Part shown: positions 1-6,986 of the stretch, in pieces
Layout of the letters: each line of letters opens with the position of its first letter
Position numbering within the stretch: the stretch's first letter is position 1
Program-made: the position numbers and the translations under genes
Assembly: GCF_021107415.1 (NCBI RefSeq)
Contig: NZ_JAIOSW010000306.1
Location: 1 to 13,980, forward strand
Direction: 5' to 3'
Length of the DNA: 13,980 nucleotides
Source of the DNA: Desulfobacula sp.
Lineage (GTDB): Bacteria > Desulfobacterota > Desulfobacteria > Desulfobacterales > Desulfobacteraceae
The notes under the pieces: model-generated
What the model saw: only the letters and a program-made list of their open reading frames with translations
The model's database searches: none
What the model was told of the DNA's origin: nothing

Positions 1-278
1 AGCTCAAAATTAAATTCTTTAATATTAAATTTTATACAAAGACATTACTTGGTCAGCCGCAGGGATATTACAAATCCAAGCTCAAAATATTATAAAGAAA
101 AACAAGAGTATGATGCATTGAAAATCCATTGCAAAAGCAATACACATTTGAAATTAATACGAGATGACACACAACCGAGAATTACAAAAAAGTATGGCTT
201 GCCAACACTATTGGGAAAAGAAAAACGAAAGCATATCAAAGTGTAAACTCGGTAAAGCAAGGATTATATTTAGCTCAA
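1..278. other. AT-rich flank with no convincing gene
   Basis: This stretch lies downstream of the minus-strand methyltransferase operon. One open frame (49-246, plus strand, TTG start, 65 codons) encodes a lysine-rich basic peptide. It has no recognisable domain and no clear ribosome binding site, so it may be a chance frame or a decayed gene remnant. I see no terminator hairpin with a T-tract for the operon ending at 279. The 18-mer at 93-110 recurs at 10707-10724. Confidence 0.3.
93..110 (+). repeat. 18-bp repeat, copy 1
   Basis: TAAAGAAAAACAAGAGTA is found here and again, identical and in the same orientation, at 10707-10724 in the leader of mttB. Flanking bases do not match beyond the 18-mer. 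The sequence is A-rich and low in complexity, so coincidence is possible. Confidence 0.4.
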
Positions 279-1694
279 TTATGATGCTAAAAAAGTCTCT
301 CCCTTTGATATGATTTTATTATGATCTTTTGGTCTTATCGGGTTGTTTAAAAGTTCACAGGTCCTGTCTCTTAAAATTTTTTCAGCCGTTGGTTGACCCT
401 GCCCTGTCCATTTATCAAGGGTTAAAAACGGCCAGATCCTGCTTGAAAATTGAGAATCGCGAAATAATTTTATCGTAAGGTCGGACATAAGAAAATTGCC
501 GCCCGATCCGATGTTTTCAATATCAGGGAATCCGATTTCTTCATCTTCCAATGAAAATCCCGAGGCAAATTTTCTGGACTGGCAGATTACATCATCTGCA
601 TAGACCACAAGTTCCGGAGAGAAAACAAGGGAATCAAAATTACCGCCCACAAAAGGGACCATTCCGGCAGACCCGAGACAGGAAGAAAAATGATTCATGC
701 ACAGAGTTGTCCCGGCCAGAAGATCTGCTCCCCAGCCGTTTCCTGATCCGGATGTACCGCAATGGGGGATGTTGTAGGAGACCATCATTTCCGCACATGC
801 CAGGTTCAGCAATAATGTGTGTGGAGAATAAAAACTGCCTGCATTTTTCATGTCAAAAGCCGCAGGAAGACTTCCCAGGATTATAGGAGCCCCTTGTTTT
901 ACAAGCTGGCTGAATACCAGTCCTGCCAGCAGTTCAGCCGTGAGCAGGGCCAGTGTCCCGGCCGGTGTGATGGGACAGGTGGCCCCGGACATGCCATAGT
1001 TGGAAAAAATAAGGGGCAGCCCCCGTTTAATGGCCGCATCCATTTTCAGGGTGGTTTCAGCATTTAAGACCAGCGGGGTAATGGGGTTTACATAGGGGAT
1101 CAGAAACGGATTTTTGGAAATGTCTCCGATAAGATGCTGGCACAGATCCAGTGCCGGATTGAACAATTCAAAGTTGGAAATCAGCAGGACCAGGGGTTTT
1201 GTCGTATTGGCCAGCATTTCCAGGACACCGAAAAGTTCAGCGTTTTTCGGTGGCAGGTCCTGAATAACACCCGGTGTTGAAATAAAATCATACCCGTCAA
1301 GCGTATTTCCAAGCCCGACCGCAGCAGACATATGTTGTCTGTGAAATTGTGTGATCTCTTTGTTAAAGGGATCCTGATACTGCAGATTGGTCACTCCAAT
1401 ACCGAACACGGGTGCACGGGTTCCGTCTCCTGTCAGTTCAAAACTAGGATCACAAAGCCGATTGTGGATATTAATTGTGGAAGGAGAGGCATTGATTGCC
1501 CATTGGATCAGTTCTTCGGGTATCCGCACACGTTGGTCATTATGGGATTTGCCGATTGCCTTTTCAAATAATTTTTTTGCTCCGTCTTCTTCAACAAGAA
1601 CACCAGTATTTTTGAGGATGGATACAGCATCACAATGCACTTTTTTTTTCTGTTCTGCCGTTAAAACCTGTAATTTGGGGGTTACCGTTGTCAT
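279..1694 (-). CDS. MttB-superfamily corrinoid methyltransferase, non-pyrrolysine type
   Basis: This 471-residue protein belongs to the trimethylamine methyltransferase (MttB) superfamily, whose members move a methyl group from a quaternary or tertiary amine to a cobalamin-bound corrinoid protein in the cytoplasm. It shares with the mttB product at 10780-12252 an N-terminal segment (NTGVLVEEDGA against NETGVFIEDETA), a central 'P.TPAGTLALL' stretch and a C-terminal 'GSGGNFLM' stretch. An ungapped local alignment around Y-x-(I/L)-P places Ser317 where the other protein has pyrrolysine 328, so this is a non-Pyl paralogue. Known non-Pyl members act on glycine betaine (MtgB), proline betaine (MtpB), carnitine (MtcB) or gamma-butyrobetaine (MtyB). 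The substrate here cannot be chosen from sequence alone. The ATG follows an AAGGAAAA-like Shine-Dalgarno. It is the last gene of the transporter operon, 44 bp after the GntR gene. Stop is TAA. No cognate corrinoid protein lies nearby. Confidence 0.88.
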   Translation of the reverse strand: MTTVTPKLQVLTAEQKKKVHCDAVSILKNTGVLVEEDGAKKLFEKAIGKSHNDQRVRIPEELIQWAINASPSTINIHNRLCDPSFELTGDGTRAPVFGIGVTNLQYQDPFNKEITQFHRQHMSAAVGLGNTLDGYDFISTPGVIQDLPPKNAELFGVLEMLANTTKPLVLLISNFELFNPALDLCQHLIGDISKNPFLIPYVNPITPLVLNAETTLKMDAAIKRGLPLIFSNYGMSGATCPITPAGTLALLTAELLAGLVFSQLVKQGAPIILGSLPAAFDMKNAGSFYSPHTLLLNLACAEMMVSYNIPHCGTSGSGNGWGADLLAGTTLCMNHFSSCLGSAGMVPFVGGNFDSLVFSPELVVYADDVICQSRKFASGFSLEDEEIGFPDIENIGSGGNFLMSDLTIKLFRDSQFSSRIWPFLTLDKWTGQGQPTAEKILRDRTCELLNNPIRPKDHNKIISKGETFLAS

Positions 1695-1738
1695 GGATCT
1701 TATTTTTCCTTTTCTACATTCATATCTGTTGGATTTTT

Positions 1739-2407
1739 TTAAACAGACAAATAATCATCTGGAAGAAGCTTTTTTACATCAATACCACTCATGACAGTTT
1801 CCAGATGATGTTCCATGGCAAGCCCTGCTTTTTCCCCATTTTGCTCCTCCAGCCATTGAACAATTTCCTGGTGCTCATCAGGAGAGGTATTGTTAACATC
1901 CACCAGCTGATAAAACGGATCAAATAAGATCAGATAGATGGTTGTTTTCTGTAAAAGTTCCTTTACATAATGGACCAGAACCCGGTTACCGGATTTTTCA
2001 GCAATTTTCATGTGGAATGCATTGTTGATTTCATATTCCTGATCCTGTTTATGGGCGGTAAAAACTTCTTTTTCTTTCTGGATCAATTTATGGAGTTCAT
2101 CAAAATCTTTGGGGCCAAGTTTCCTGGCAGCCAGGGATGAGGCCATTTTTTCAAGCTGGGCTCTTACCATAAAAGACTCTTTTATTTCTTCCAGGGAAGG
2201 ATTGACAACAGATGCCCCTTTATGGAGCGATGATTCAGCCAGGCCTTCAAATACCAGTCGTTTAATCGCCCCTTTTATGGTGGCCCGGCTCATGCCCAGG
2301 CTTTTTGCAAGGGCAACTTCCTTGAGTTTGTTTCCCTTTTTAATATAGCCCTTGCTGATGGCAACCTTGATTTTGTTATATGCCAGATCTTCTGAGCTTT
2401 GGTTCAT
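1739..2407 (-). CDS. GntR-family transcriptional regulator, FadR/FCD subfamily
   Basis: This 222-residue DNA-binding regulator has an N-terminal winged helix-turn-helix (residues about 5-70, with the recognition region around KSLGMSRATIKGAIKRL). The C-terminal all-helical FCD ligand domain spans about 75-210. FCD domains often bind a metal through Asp/Asn and three His; candidates here are Asn128, His132 (in AFH), His179 and His200 or His201. The ligand is probably the imported amine or a derivative (inference). The ATG is preceded by GGAG with 7-nt spacing, and only 15 bp separate it from the ATPase stop, so it is co-transcribed with the transporter. The palindrome at 5069-5085 in front of the operon matches the FCD operator pattern, which suggests autoregulation. 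Stop is TAA. Confidence 0.93.
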   Translation of the reverse strand: MNQSSEDLAYNKIKVAISKGYIKKGNKLKEVALAKSLGMSRATIKGAIKRLVFEGLAESSLHKGASVVNPSLEEIKESFMVRAQLEKMASSLAARKLGPKDFDELHKLIQKEKEVFTAHKQDQEYEINNAFHMKIAEKSGNRVLVHYVKELLQKTTIYLILFDPFYQLVDVNNTSPDEHQEIVQWLEEQNGEKAGLAMEHHLETVMSGIDVKKLLPDDYLSV

Positions 2408-2422
2408 TTATCATCTCCACAT

Positions 2423-3190
2423 TTACTGCAGGATATGAGACAGGAATTCCCGGGTTCTCTGATGTTTTGGATGGGTGAAAATTTGTTCCGGAGTCCCTTC
2501 TTCAAGCCAGATTCCTTCTTCCATAATCAGAACCCGGTCGGCCACATCACGGGCAAAATGCATTTCATGGGTCACGGCGATGATGGTCATGCCTTCCTTT
2601 GCCAGTCGCTCCATGACTTCTACCACCTCCCCGATCAGTTCAGGATCAAGCGCTGAAGTGGGCTCATCAAACAACATGACCTTGGGCTTCATGGCAAGAC
2701 TTCTGGCAATGGCAACTCTCTGTTGCTGCCCGCCGGACAGGCGGGAGGGATGTTCATCGCGTTTTTCTGTTAATCCGACCCACTCAAGGAGTTCCTCGGC
2801 ATAAGGAATGGCCTGTTTTTTGTTTTGTTTCAGAACTATTGTCGGTCCCTCAATAATATTTTCAAGTACCGTCATATGGGGAAACAGATTAAAGGATTGA
2901 AAACACATGCCTGTCTTTGTCCGAATATCAAGAATCTGGCTGTCCCGTTGTTTGCTGTCTTCCCCGGCATGAATGACGGTTCCGTCTACTTCAATGGTTC
3001 CTGCCGTGGGTTCTTCCAGAAGATTTATGCAGCGCAGAAGTGTACTTTTCCCAGACCCGGAGGGACCTAAAATAACAATTGTTTCCCCTGAATTCACCTC
3101 AAGATCAATGCCGCAAAGCACGTGATGCTTTTGGTCAAATACTTTGTGAATATTGGTAACTTTTACCATGGGATTTGAATTTTTCATCAT
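2423..3190 (-). CDS. Polar amino-acid-type ABC transporter ATPase
   Basis: This 255-residue ATPase is of the GlnQ/HisP type and powers import at the inner face of the cytoplasmic membrane. All motifs are intact: Walker [10 protein letters not shown] at 42-50, Q-loop Gln98, ABC signature LSGGQ at 151-155, Walker B VMLFDE at 171-176 followed by the D-loop SALD, and switch His208. Its length is normal for the family. The start codon overlaps the permease stop (ATGA at 3187-3190), so translation is coupled. AGGAGG lies 5 nt before the first ATG, and a second in-frame ATG follows directly with 8-nt spacing. Either could be used. Confidence 0.96.
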   Translation of the reverse strand: MMKNSNPMVKVTNIHKVFDQKHHVLCGIDLEVNSGETIVILGPSGSGKSTLLRCINLLEEPTAGTIEVDGTVIHAGEDSKQRDSQILDIRTKTGMCFQSFNLFPHMTVLENIIEGPTIVLKQNKKQAIPYAEELLEWVGLTEKRDEHPSRLSGGQQQRVAIARSLAMKPKVMLFDEPTSALDPELIGEVVEVMERLAKEGMTIIAVTHEMHFARDVADRVLIMEEGIWLEEGTPEQIFTHPKHQRTREFLSHILQ

Positions 3191-4065
3191 GATGTCCTCC
3201 TGTCACCCCGGGCGATGTATGCTTCAATTTTTTCCTGAACTATTTGTAAAAGAAAGCACATGACCCAGTAAATCACCGCCACCATGATGAGCATCTCCAG
3301 GGATTGAAAGTGTCGCCTTCCAATTTTTATAGCCCTGAAGCTCAACTCCCATACTCCCATGAGAGATACCAGGGAAGAGTCTTTGATCATGGCGATAAAC
3401 TCATTTGATACCGGTGGTATGATCACCCGGACTGCCTGGGGAAATATGATCCTGCGCATGGCCTGGCTGTTGGTCATGCCCAGTGCTTTGGCCGCCTCCA
3501 CCTGGCCGATTTTTATGGACTGGATACCGGCACGGGCAGTTTCCGTCATATAAGCACCATAACAGACTCCCAGGGCCAGGATTCCGGCCGGTATTGCCGG
3601 CAGCGTGAATAATACCTGCATGCCCGGGATTCCAAGTTCTTCAAGGGATTTACCGATCTGGGGAAGTGCGATATACCACATGTACACCTGAACCAGCAGA
3701 GGGGTTCCCCGTATAACTGAAACATAGGATGTGGCAATACTGTTCAGAACAGGATTTAAAGACAGGCGGCCCAGGGCACCTGCGATTGCCAGAACACATG
3801 CCAGGGATATCGCAAGAAAGGAGACCAGAAGTGTATATCCGATACCGGTAAGAATAAACGGCAGCCATTTGACCATGAACCTAAAATCAAGCCCTATGAT
3901 GATAAAGGCGCTCATCATAAACGTAATTAAGACAGCAAAGGCAATGATTAGATTGCGCTTGTATTTTGTTTGTTTTGCTTCAATTCCCCGGAGGGTTGCT
4001 TCGGCTTCCGGAGGTATTCCGGAAAGTATCAATGGTGTTTGTGGGTCTGCTGTCGTATTTTCCAT
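3187..4065 (-). CDS. Polar amino-acid-type ABC transporter permease
   Basis: This inner-membrane permease is of the HisM/GlnP (BPD_transp_1) family, 292 residues from the chosen start. A hydrophilic N-terminal stretch of about 35 residues precedes the first membrane helix (about 39-59). More helices follow (one about 70-96), and the last is at about 259-278. The conserved RGTPLLVQ (119-126) and the EAA loop (starting about 190, EAAKALGMT) that docks on the ATPase are present. The frame stays open up to an ATG at 4107, but I prefer the ATG at 4065: AAGGAG lies 6 nt upstream of it, while the longer start falls inside the hairpin at 4085-4132. A single permease gene implies a homodimer, unless a second permease lies elsewhere. 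It ends in TGA overlapping the ATPase start. Confidence 0.94.
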   Translation of the reverse strand: MENTTADPQTPLILSGIPPEAEATLRGIEAKQTKYKRNLIIAFAVLITFMMSAFIIIGLDFRFMVKWLPFILTGIGYTLLVSFLAISLACVLAIAGALGRLSLNPVLNSIATSYVSVIRGTPLLVQVYMWYIALPQIGKSLEELGIPGMQVLFTLPAIPAGILALGVCYGAYMTETARAGIQSIKIGQVEAAKALGMTNSQAMRRIIFPQAVRVIIPPVSNEFIAMIKDSSLVSLMGVWELSFRAIKIGRRHFQSLEMLIMVAVIYWVMCFLLQIVQEKIEAYIARGDRRTS

Positions 4066-4084
4066 CAACTGCTCCTTAATAATC

Positions 4085-4132
4085 AAGAAGCAGCCTTTGT
4101 CAGACACTAGTTAGACTCCAAGACTGCTTCTT
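4085..4132 (-). repeat. Intergenic inverted repeat between binding-protein and permease genes
   Basis: AAGAAGCAG (4085-4093) and CTGCTTCTT (4124-4132) are perfect 9-bp arms around a 30-nt loop. In the transcript the stem would form right after the binding-protein stop and just before the permease Shine-Dalgarno. No T-tract follows, so it is not a standard terminator. A stem here could protect the upstream message from decay or partly attenuate, giving more binding protein than permease (inference). Confidence 0.5.
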
Positions 4133-4142
4133 AATTTTCCTG

Positions 4143-4994
4143 TTATAGTTTGGGAATCAGATTTGTGTGATAGAATTTTTTCGACAGCTTGACCAGAGTA
4201 CCGTCGTCATACATGGATTTTAAAATTTCATTGAGTTTGTCTACAAGGGTCTGGCTGTTGGCACGGCTTTTATCCAGAGCAAAACTAAGGGGTTCATAAT
4301 AGGTAGGGTCACCCAGCATTTTTAAAGGACAGCCGTTTCCGCATCCGGATCGGATGGCTTCAGCAAGAGTCTGCCTGGATGTAAAGATGGCATCCAGTCT
4401 CGCTCCGTCACCCAGGGATAAGTCTTCAATATGGTTTGCATCCGTGGGATAGGTTTTTATTTTACCGGGTTTCCAGTCCTGGTAAATAATTTCCACATCT
4501 TCAATGGCCAGATTTCTTTCCAGGTATCTTTCATTGGTGGTTTCCGTGGCAACCCCAATTCTTTTTCCCTTAAGATCAGCCAGGGTAGCGATGGTAGTGT
4601 TATCCTTGTGAACAGCAAACTGGGCTGGGGAGCTGTAGTAAGGTATAGTGAACAAAAGGGCGTGTTTCCTTTCCGCTGTGGGGGTCATGGATCCAATGGA
4701 GATATCCCATCGTTTTCCCCATTTTCCTGCAGTAATGAGATCCCAGTCCGGTGTAATGAATTTTACCTGGACTCCCAGTCTTTTGGCAACTTCCTTTGCT
4801 ACACTGATATCAAATCCTTCCAGCTCTCCTTTATCATTGAGAAAGCTCTGGGGTGCATAATTAGCATCAGTGGACACCTTGATGGTGTTTGCTCCAAGGA
4901 TTTCCTCAAGTACGGATGTTCCGGCCATACCGGTTCCGGTAAAGGCAAAGACTAATCCTGTGATTAAAATCCAGATCCCAAAATTTTTTTTCAT
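4143..4994 (-). CDS. Periplasmic solute-binding protein, family 3
   Basis: This 283-residue protein has a Sec signal peptide (MKKN, then a hydrophobic core, likely cut after GMA near residue 24). The rest is a family 3 (SBP_bac_3) two-lobed binding fold. It should capture the substrate in the periplasm and deliver it to the permease encoded next. The carboxylate-binding arginine of this family is present as Arg109 in GSMTPTAER. The aspartate that holds the alpha-amino group in HisJ and GlnH (second D of the DAxxxD pattern) is Ser206 in DAIFTS. The lobe segment also carries Trp84, Trp92 and Trp96, and Cys218 and Cys222 may form a small disulfide loop. These changes fit a ligand with a carboxylate but no free alpha-amino group, such as a betaine (inference). 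The ATG follows AGGAG with 7-nt spacing. First gene of the operon; stop TAA. Confidence 0.94.
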   Translation of the reverse strand: MKKNFGIWILITGLVFAFTGTGMAGTSVLEEILGANTIKVSTDANYAPQSFLNDKGELEGFDISVAKEVAKRLGVQVKFITPDWDLITAGKWGKRWDISIGSMTPTAERKHALLFTIPYYSSPAQFAVHKDNTTIATLADLKGKRIGVATETTNERYLERNLAIEDVEIIYQDWKPGKIKTYPTDANHIEDLSLGDGARLDAIFTSRQTLAEAIRSGCGNGCPLKMLGDPTYYEPLSFALDKSRANSQTLVDKLNEILKSMYDDGTLVKLSKKFYHTNLIPKL

Positions 4995-5033
4995 GGTAAA
5001 TCTCCTGTTTATATTAAAATTGATTTAAATTGC

Positions 5034-5051
5034 CCCGGAAAAAGCTCCGGG
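5034..5051 (-). repeat. GC-rich leader stem-loop of the transporter operon
   Basis: CCCGGA and TCCGGG form a perfect 6-bp stem around a 6-nt loop, in an otherwise AT-rich 5' leader. It sits between the GntR-type operator and the Shine-Dalgarno of the binding-protein gene. It is not followed by a T-tract, so I do not call it a terminator. Confidence 0.4.
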
Positions 5052-5068
5052 AGTTTATTGATGAACAT

Positions 5069-5085
5069 AAATTGTTGAACAATTT
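5069..5085. promoter_or_regulatory. Candidate operator for the FCD-type GntR regulator
   Basis: AAATTGTTGAACAATTT is a perfect 17-bp palindrome centred on 5077. Its core TTGTTGAACAA matches the FadR/FCD-subfamily operator pattern TNGTNNNACNA at every fixed position. It lies about 15 bp downstream of the predicted -10 of the leftward promoter, so bound regulator would block transcription. The GntR gene at 1739-2407 is in the controlled operon. Confidence 0.65.
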
Positions 5086-5100
5086 TTACTCGATTAAAAC

Positions 5101-5127
5101 CGTATATAGAACATTTTCATATGTCAA
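5101..5127 (-). promoter_or_regulatory. Sigma-70-like promoter of the transporter/MttB-like operon
   Basis: On the minus strand a perfect TTGACA (-35, complement of 5122-5127) is followed after 15 bp by TATACG (complement of 5101-5106), in an A+T-rich setting. The spacer is 2 bp shorter than ideal and the -10 is only a partial match. Transcription would start near 5094, just before the GntR-type operator. Confidence 0.5.
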
Positions 5128-5248
5128 GTTTTTTAAATTTTGTTTTCCTTTTCAAACACCAGGAAAATTTTAGTTTTCAAAAAAATTCTGGTTGTTCTTG
5201 ATAAGTTCCAGAGAGTATAGTGCAATAAAATTGATATTTATGATTAAA

Positions 5249-5263
5249 ATTGCACTTTGCAAT
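5249..5263. promoter_or_regulatory. Palindrome, possible upstream activator site
   Basis: ATTGCACTTTGCAAT has 6-bp arms around 3 nt. A further TGCAAT half-site lies at 5221-5226. The palindrome centre is about 130 bp upstream of the sigma-54 promoter at 5384-5399, a usual distance for a sigma-54 enhancer-binding protein site. The binding protein is unknown. Confidence 0.35.
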
Positions 5264-5383
5264 AGCTATATTTAGCCTCTTTTATCGAAATTTAATCAAA
5301 AGTTTTTTTACTTTTCAGGTATGATTTCCTTTTTTACCAACATATAAGGTCTTTTTACCGCAATGCAGATTTAATCTGAGTTG

Positions 5384-5399
5384 TGGTACTGATCTTGCA
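5384..5399 (+). promoter_or_regulatory. Sigma-54 (-24/-12) promoter of the signalling operon
   Basis: TGGTACTGATCTTGCA fits the sigma-54 consensus TGGCACGRNNNTTGCW. GG (5385-5386) and GC (5397-5398) are separated by exactly 10 bp, and TTGCA is complete; the clear deviations are T for C in the -24 box and T for G after AC. Transcription would start near 5410, about 30 nt before the chosen start codon at 5441. Confidence 0.65.
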
Positions 5400-5440
5400 T
5401 TTTATGGGCAATGGAGTTGTTCTTCAATGGAGGAAATGCT

Positions 5441-6961
5441 ATGACCACCGTATCTGCTGTCAAAGAATCAACACGGAATATTAACAAGTCTTTTCTGGGA
5501 AAAATGCTCATACAGGAAATCATGCCCTATTCACGAAACCTGAGTTTGAAAAAAGGTCAGGATTTGAAAATAAGGGATGAGTCTTCCAGGTCCCTTTATT
5601 ATATTGAAAACGGTGCAATGGATGTATCCTATACTTTAGATGATACCAAAGTGGTGGTTGCTGTTCTGGGGGCCAAAGACTTTTTTGGTGAAATAGGCTT
5701 TTTTGATGGGATATCCCGGGTAAGGGATATTGGTGCCATTGAAAATACAAATATAAAAGTTTTTTCCGGTGAACGTGTTGAAAAAATGCAAAATGATGAC
5801 CCAGAACTTTATGGAAGGTTTATCACATTCATTACAAGGTCAATATGCAAAAAATTTCGCAGGGTTTTAGAAGAGAGTGAACCCCTTAAGGCCTACGCTG
5901 CATCCCTTTCCACAGGTGCACACACTTTTGTTGAATCACGACCGCTTCCCCTGGATTTTTTTAAAACCAAAGAAGGAAGACAGAGCAACCAGATTGTTGA
6001 GGAATTAAAAGCAGAACTTTTTAACATCTCCCTTCGTCTGCAGCAGGCAACATCAGACAAGATCCCAGAAAAGATTCAATTTAATTTCAATACAGCAATG
6101 GATGCATTTTTTAACGATCTTGAAATTTTCAACGATACCCTTGAGAGTTCTGAACTCAAAGATGAGGTCTGGGGATATCTTTTTAAAGAGACATTTCCCT
6201 ACTTCATGCGAAGCAGCCTGACAGAAAGAGCCTATTTTAAACCCAACGGATATGCCGGTGACTTTAAAATGATTGAAATGATGTACCGAAACCAGCCATC
6301 CGGTGATGGTATGATGGGAAAGCTTGTTGATGCCTGGCTGTTAAACCGTCCTCCATGCCGGGCTGTCAGAGGTCGAAGAAAATTTTTGGCTGAGATGCTC
6401 AATGAACAGAGCGCCCGTGTTCTCAAGCAAAAAGAAAAAGTAAATATTATGAATCTTGCCTGTGGTCCCAGCCGGGAACTTTTTGATTTTATCAGAGGGT
6501 TTGGCGAGGATGAAAAAATCAATGCCATCTGCCTTGACATTGACCCTGAAGCATTGAAATACACAGACAAGATGTCAAAAATATTCTCTCATAAAGCCAA
6601 AATCAGTTTCATGAAAGATAATCTTATTAAATGGGCTTTGGGCACATCCTCACATAACCTGGAAAAACAGGATATCATTTATTCCGGAGGCCTTTTTGAC
6701 TATCTTGATGAAGACCTGTTTTTGATGTTGGCAAACAGGTGCCATGAATTTTTAAATCCGGGAGGCGTTCTTGTAATAGGCAATTTCAGGCCCAACCCAG
6801 ATAAAATTTTCATGGACCATCTTCTTGAATGGCGTTTAATTTATAGAGAGCAGGATGAACTGATCTCTATTTTTTCTAAAAGCAAATTTTGCAACACAGT
6901 TGAAATTGTAGCTGAAAAGGAGGCCGGCATACAACTTTTTGCCATTGCTGCTAAAGAATAG
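5441..6961 (+). CDS. Cyclic-nucleotide-binding domain fused to SAM-dependent methyltransferase (PhcB-like)
   Basis: From the ATG at 5441 the product has 506 residues. I chose this start over the ATG at 5411 because GGAGG lies 7 nt upstream. The first part (about 10-135) is a cNMP-binding-type beta-barrel with the phosphate-binding loop FFGEIGFFDG around 81-90. The canonical Arg-Ala pair is altered to RVRD, so ligand binding is uncertain. A helical linker follows. The C-terminal class I methyltransferase has GYAGDF (270-275), NLACGPSRE (338-346, SAM loop) and Asp366 at the end of strand 2. The GYAGD-type motif and the late GNFRP segment resemble proteins annotated as 3-hydroxypalmitic acid methyl ester biosynthesis (PhcB-like). 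The substrate is inferred from memory of that family. Cytoplasmic, no membrane helix. It ends in TAG; readthrough would add only 14 codons to a TGA. Confidence 0.82.
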   Translation: MTTVSAVKESTRNINKSFLGKMLIQEIMPYSRNLSLKKGQDLKIRDESSRSLYYIENGAMDVSYTLDDTKVVVAVLGAKDFFGEIGFFDGISRVRDIGAIENTNIKVFSGERVEKMQNDDPELYGRFITFITRSICKKFRRVLEESEPLKAYAASLSTGAHTFVESRPLPLDFFKTKEGRQSNQIVEELKAELFNISLRLQQATSDKIPEKIQFNFNTAMDAFFNDLEIFNDTLESSELKDEVWGYLFKETFPYFMRSSLTERAYFKPNGYAGDFKMIEMMYRNQPSGDGMMGKLVDAWLLNRPPCRAVRGRRKFLAEMLNEQSARVLKQKEKVNIMNLACGPSRELFDFIRGFGEDEKINAICLDIDPEALKYTDKMSKIFSHKAKISFMKDNLIKWALGTSSHNLEKQDIIYSGGLFDYLDEDLFLMLANRCHEFLNPGGVLVIGNFRPNPDKIFMDHLLEWRLIYREQDELISIFSKSKFCNTVEIVAEKEAGIQLFAIAAKE

Positions 6962-6986
6962 TCGCCTTTGGTTCGATTTATATTTA

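Larger units (their letters stand above)
4995..5440. other. Divergent intergenic regulatory region
   Basis: This 446-bp AT-rich gap separates the leftward transporter operon from the rightward signalling operon. It holds a leader hairpin (5034-5051), a GntR-type operator (5069-5085) and a sigma-70-like promoter (5101-5127) for the leftward operon. For the rightward operon it holds a palindrome (5249-5263) and a sigma-54 promoter (5384-5399). I saw no small gene in it. Confidence 0.7.

Noticed and set aside
128..141. ATTGC-AAAA-GCAAT as a regulatory palindrome related to 5249-5263
   Set aside because: Only 5-bp arms with different spacing and no promoter nearby; too weak to support.
49..246. 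Open frame of 65 codons at the left edge
   Set aside because: TTG start, no clear Shine-Dalgarno and no recognisable motif; kept only as part of the gene-free flank description.
269..291. TTTAGC/GCTAAA inverted repeat at the end of the MttB-like gene as a terminator
   Set aside because: Only six AT-rich base pairs, an 11-nt loop and no T-tract after it in the direction of transcription.
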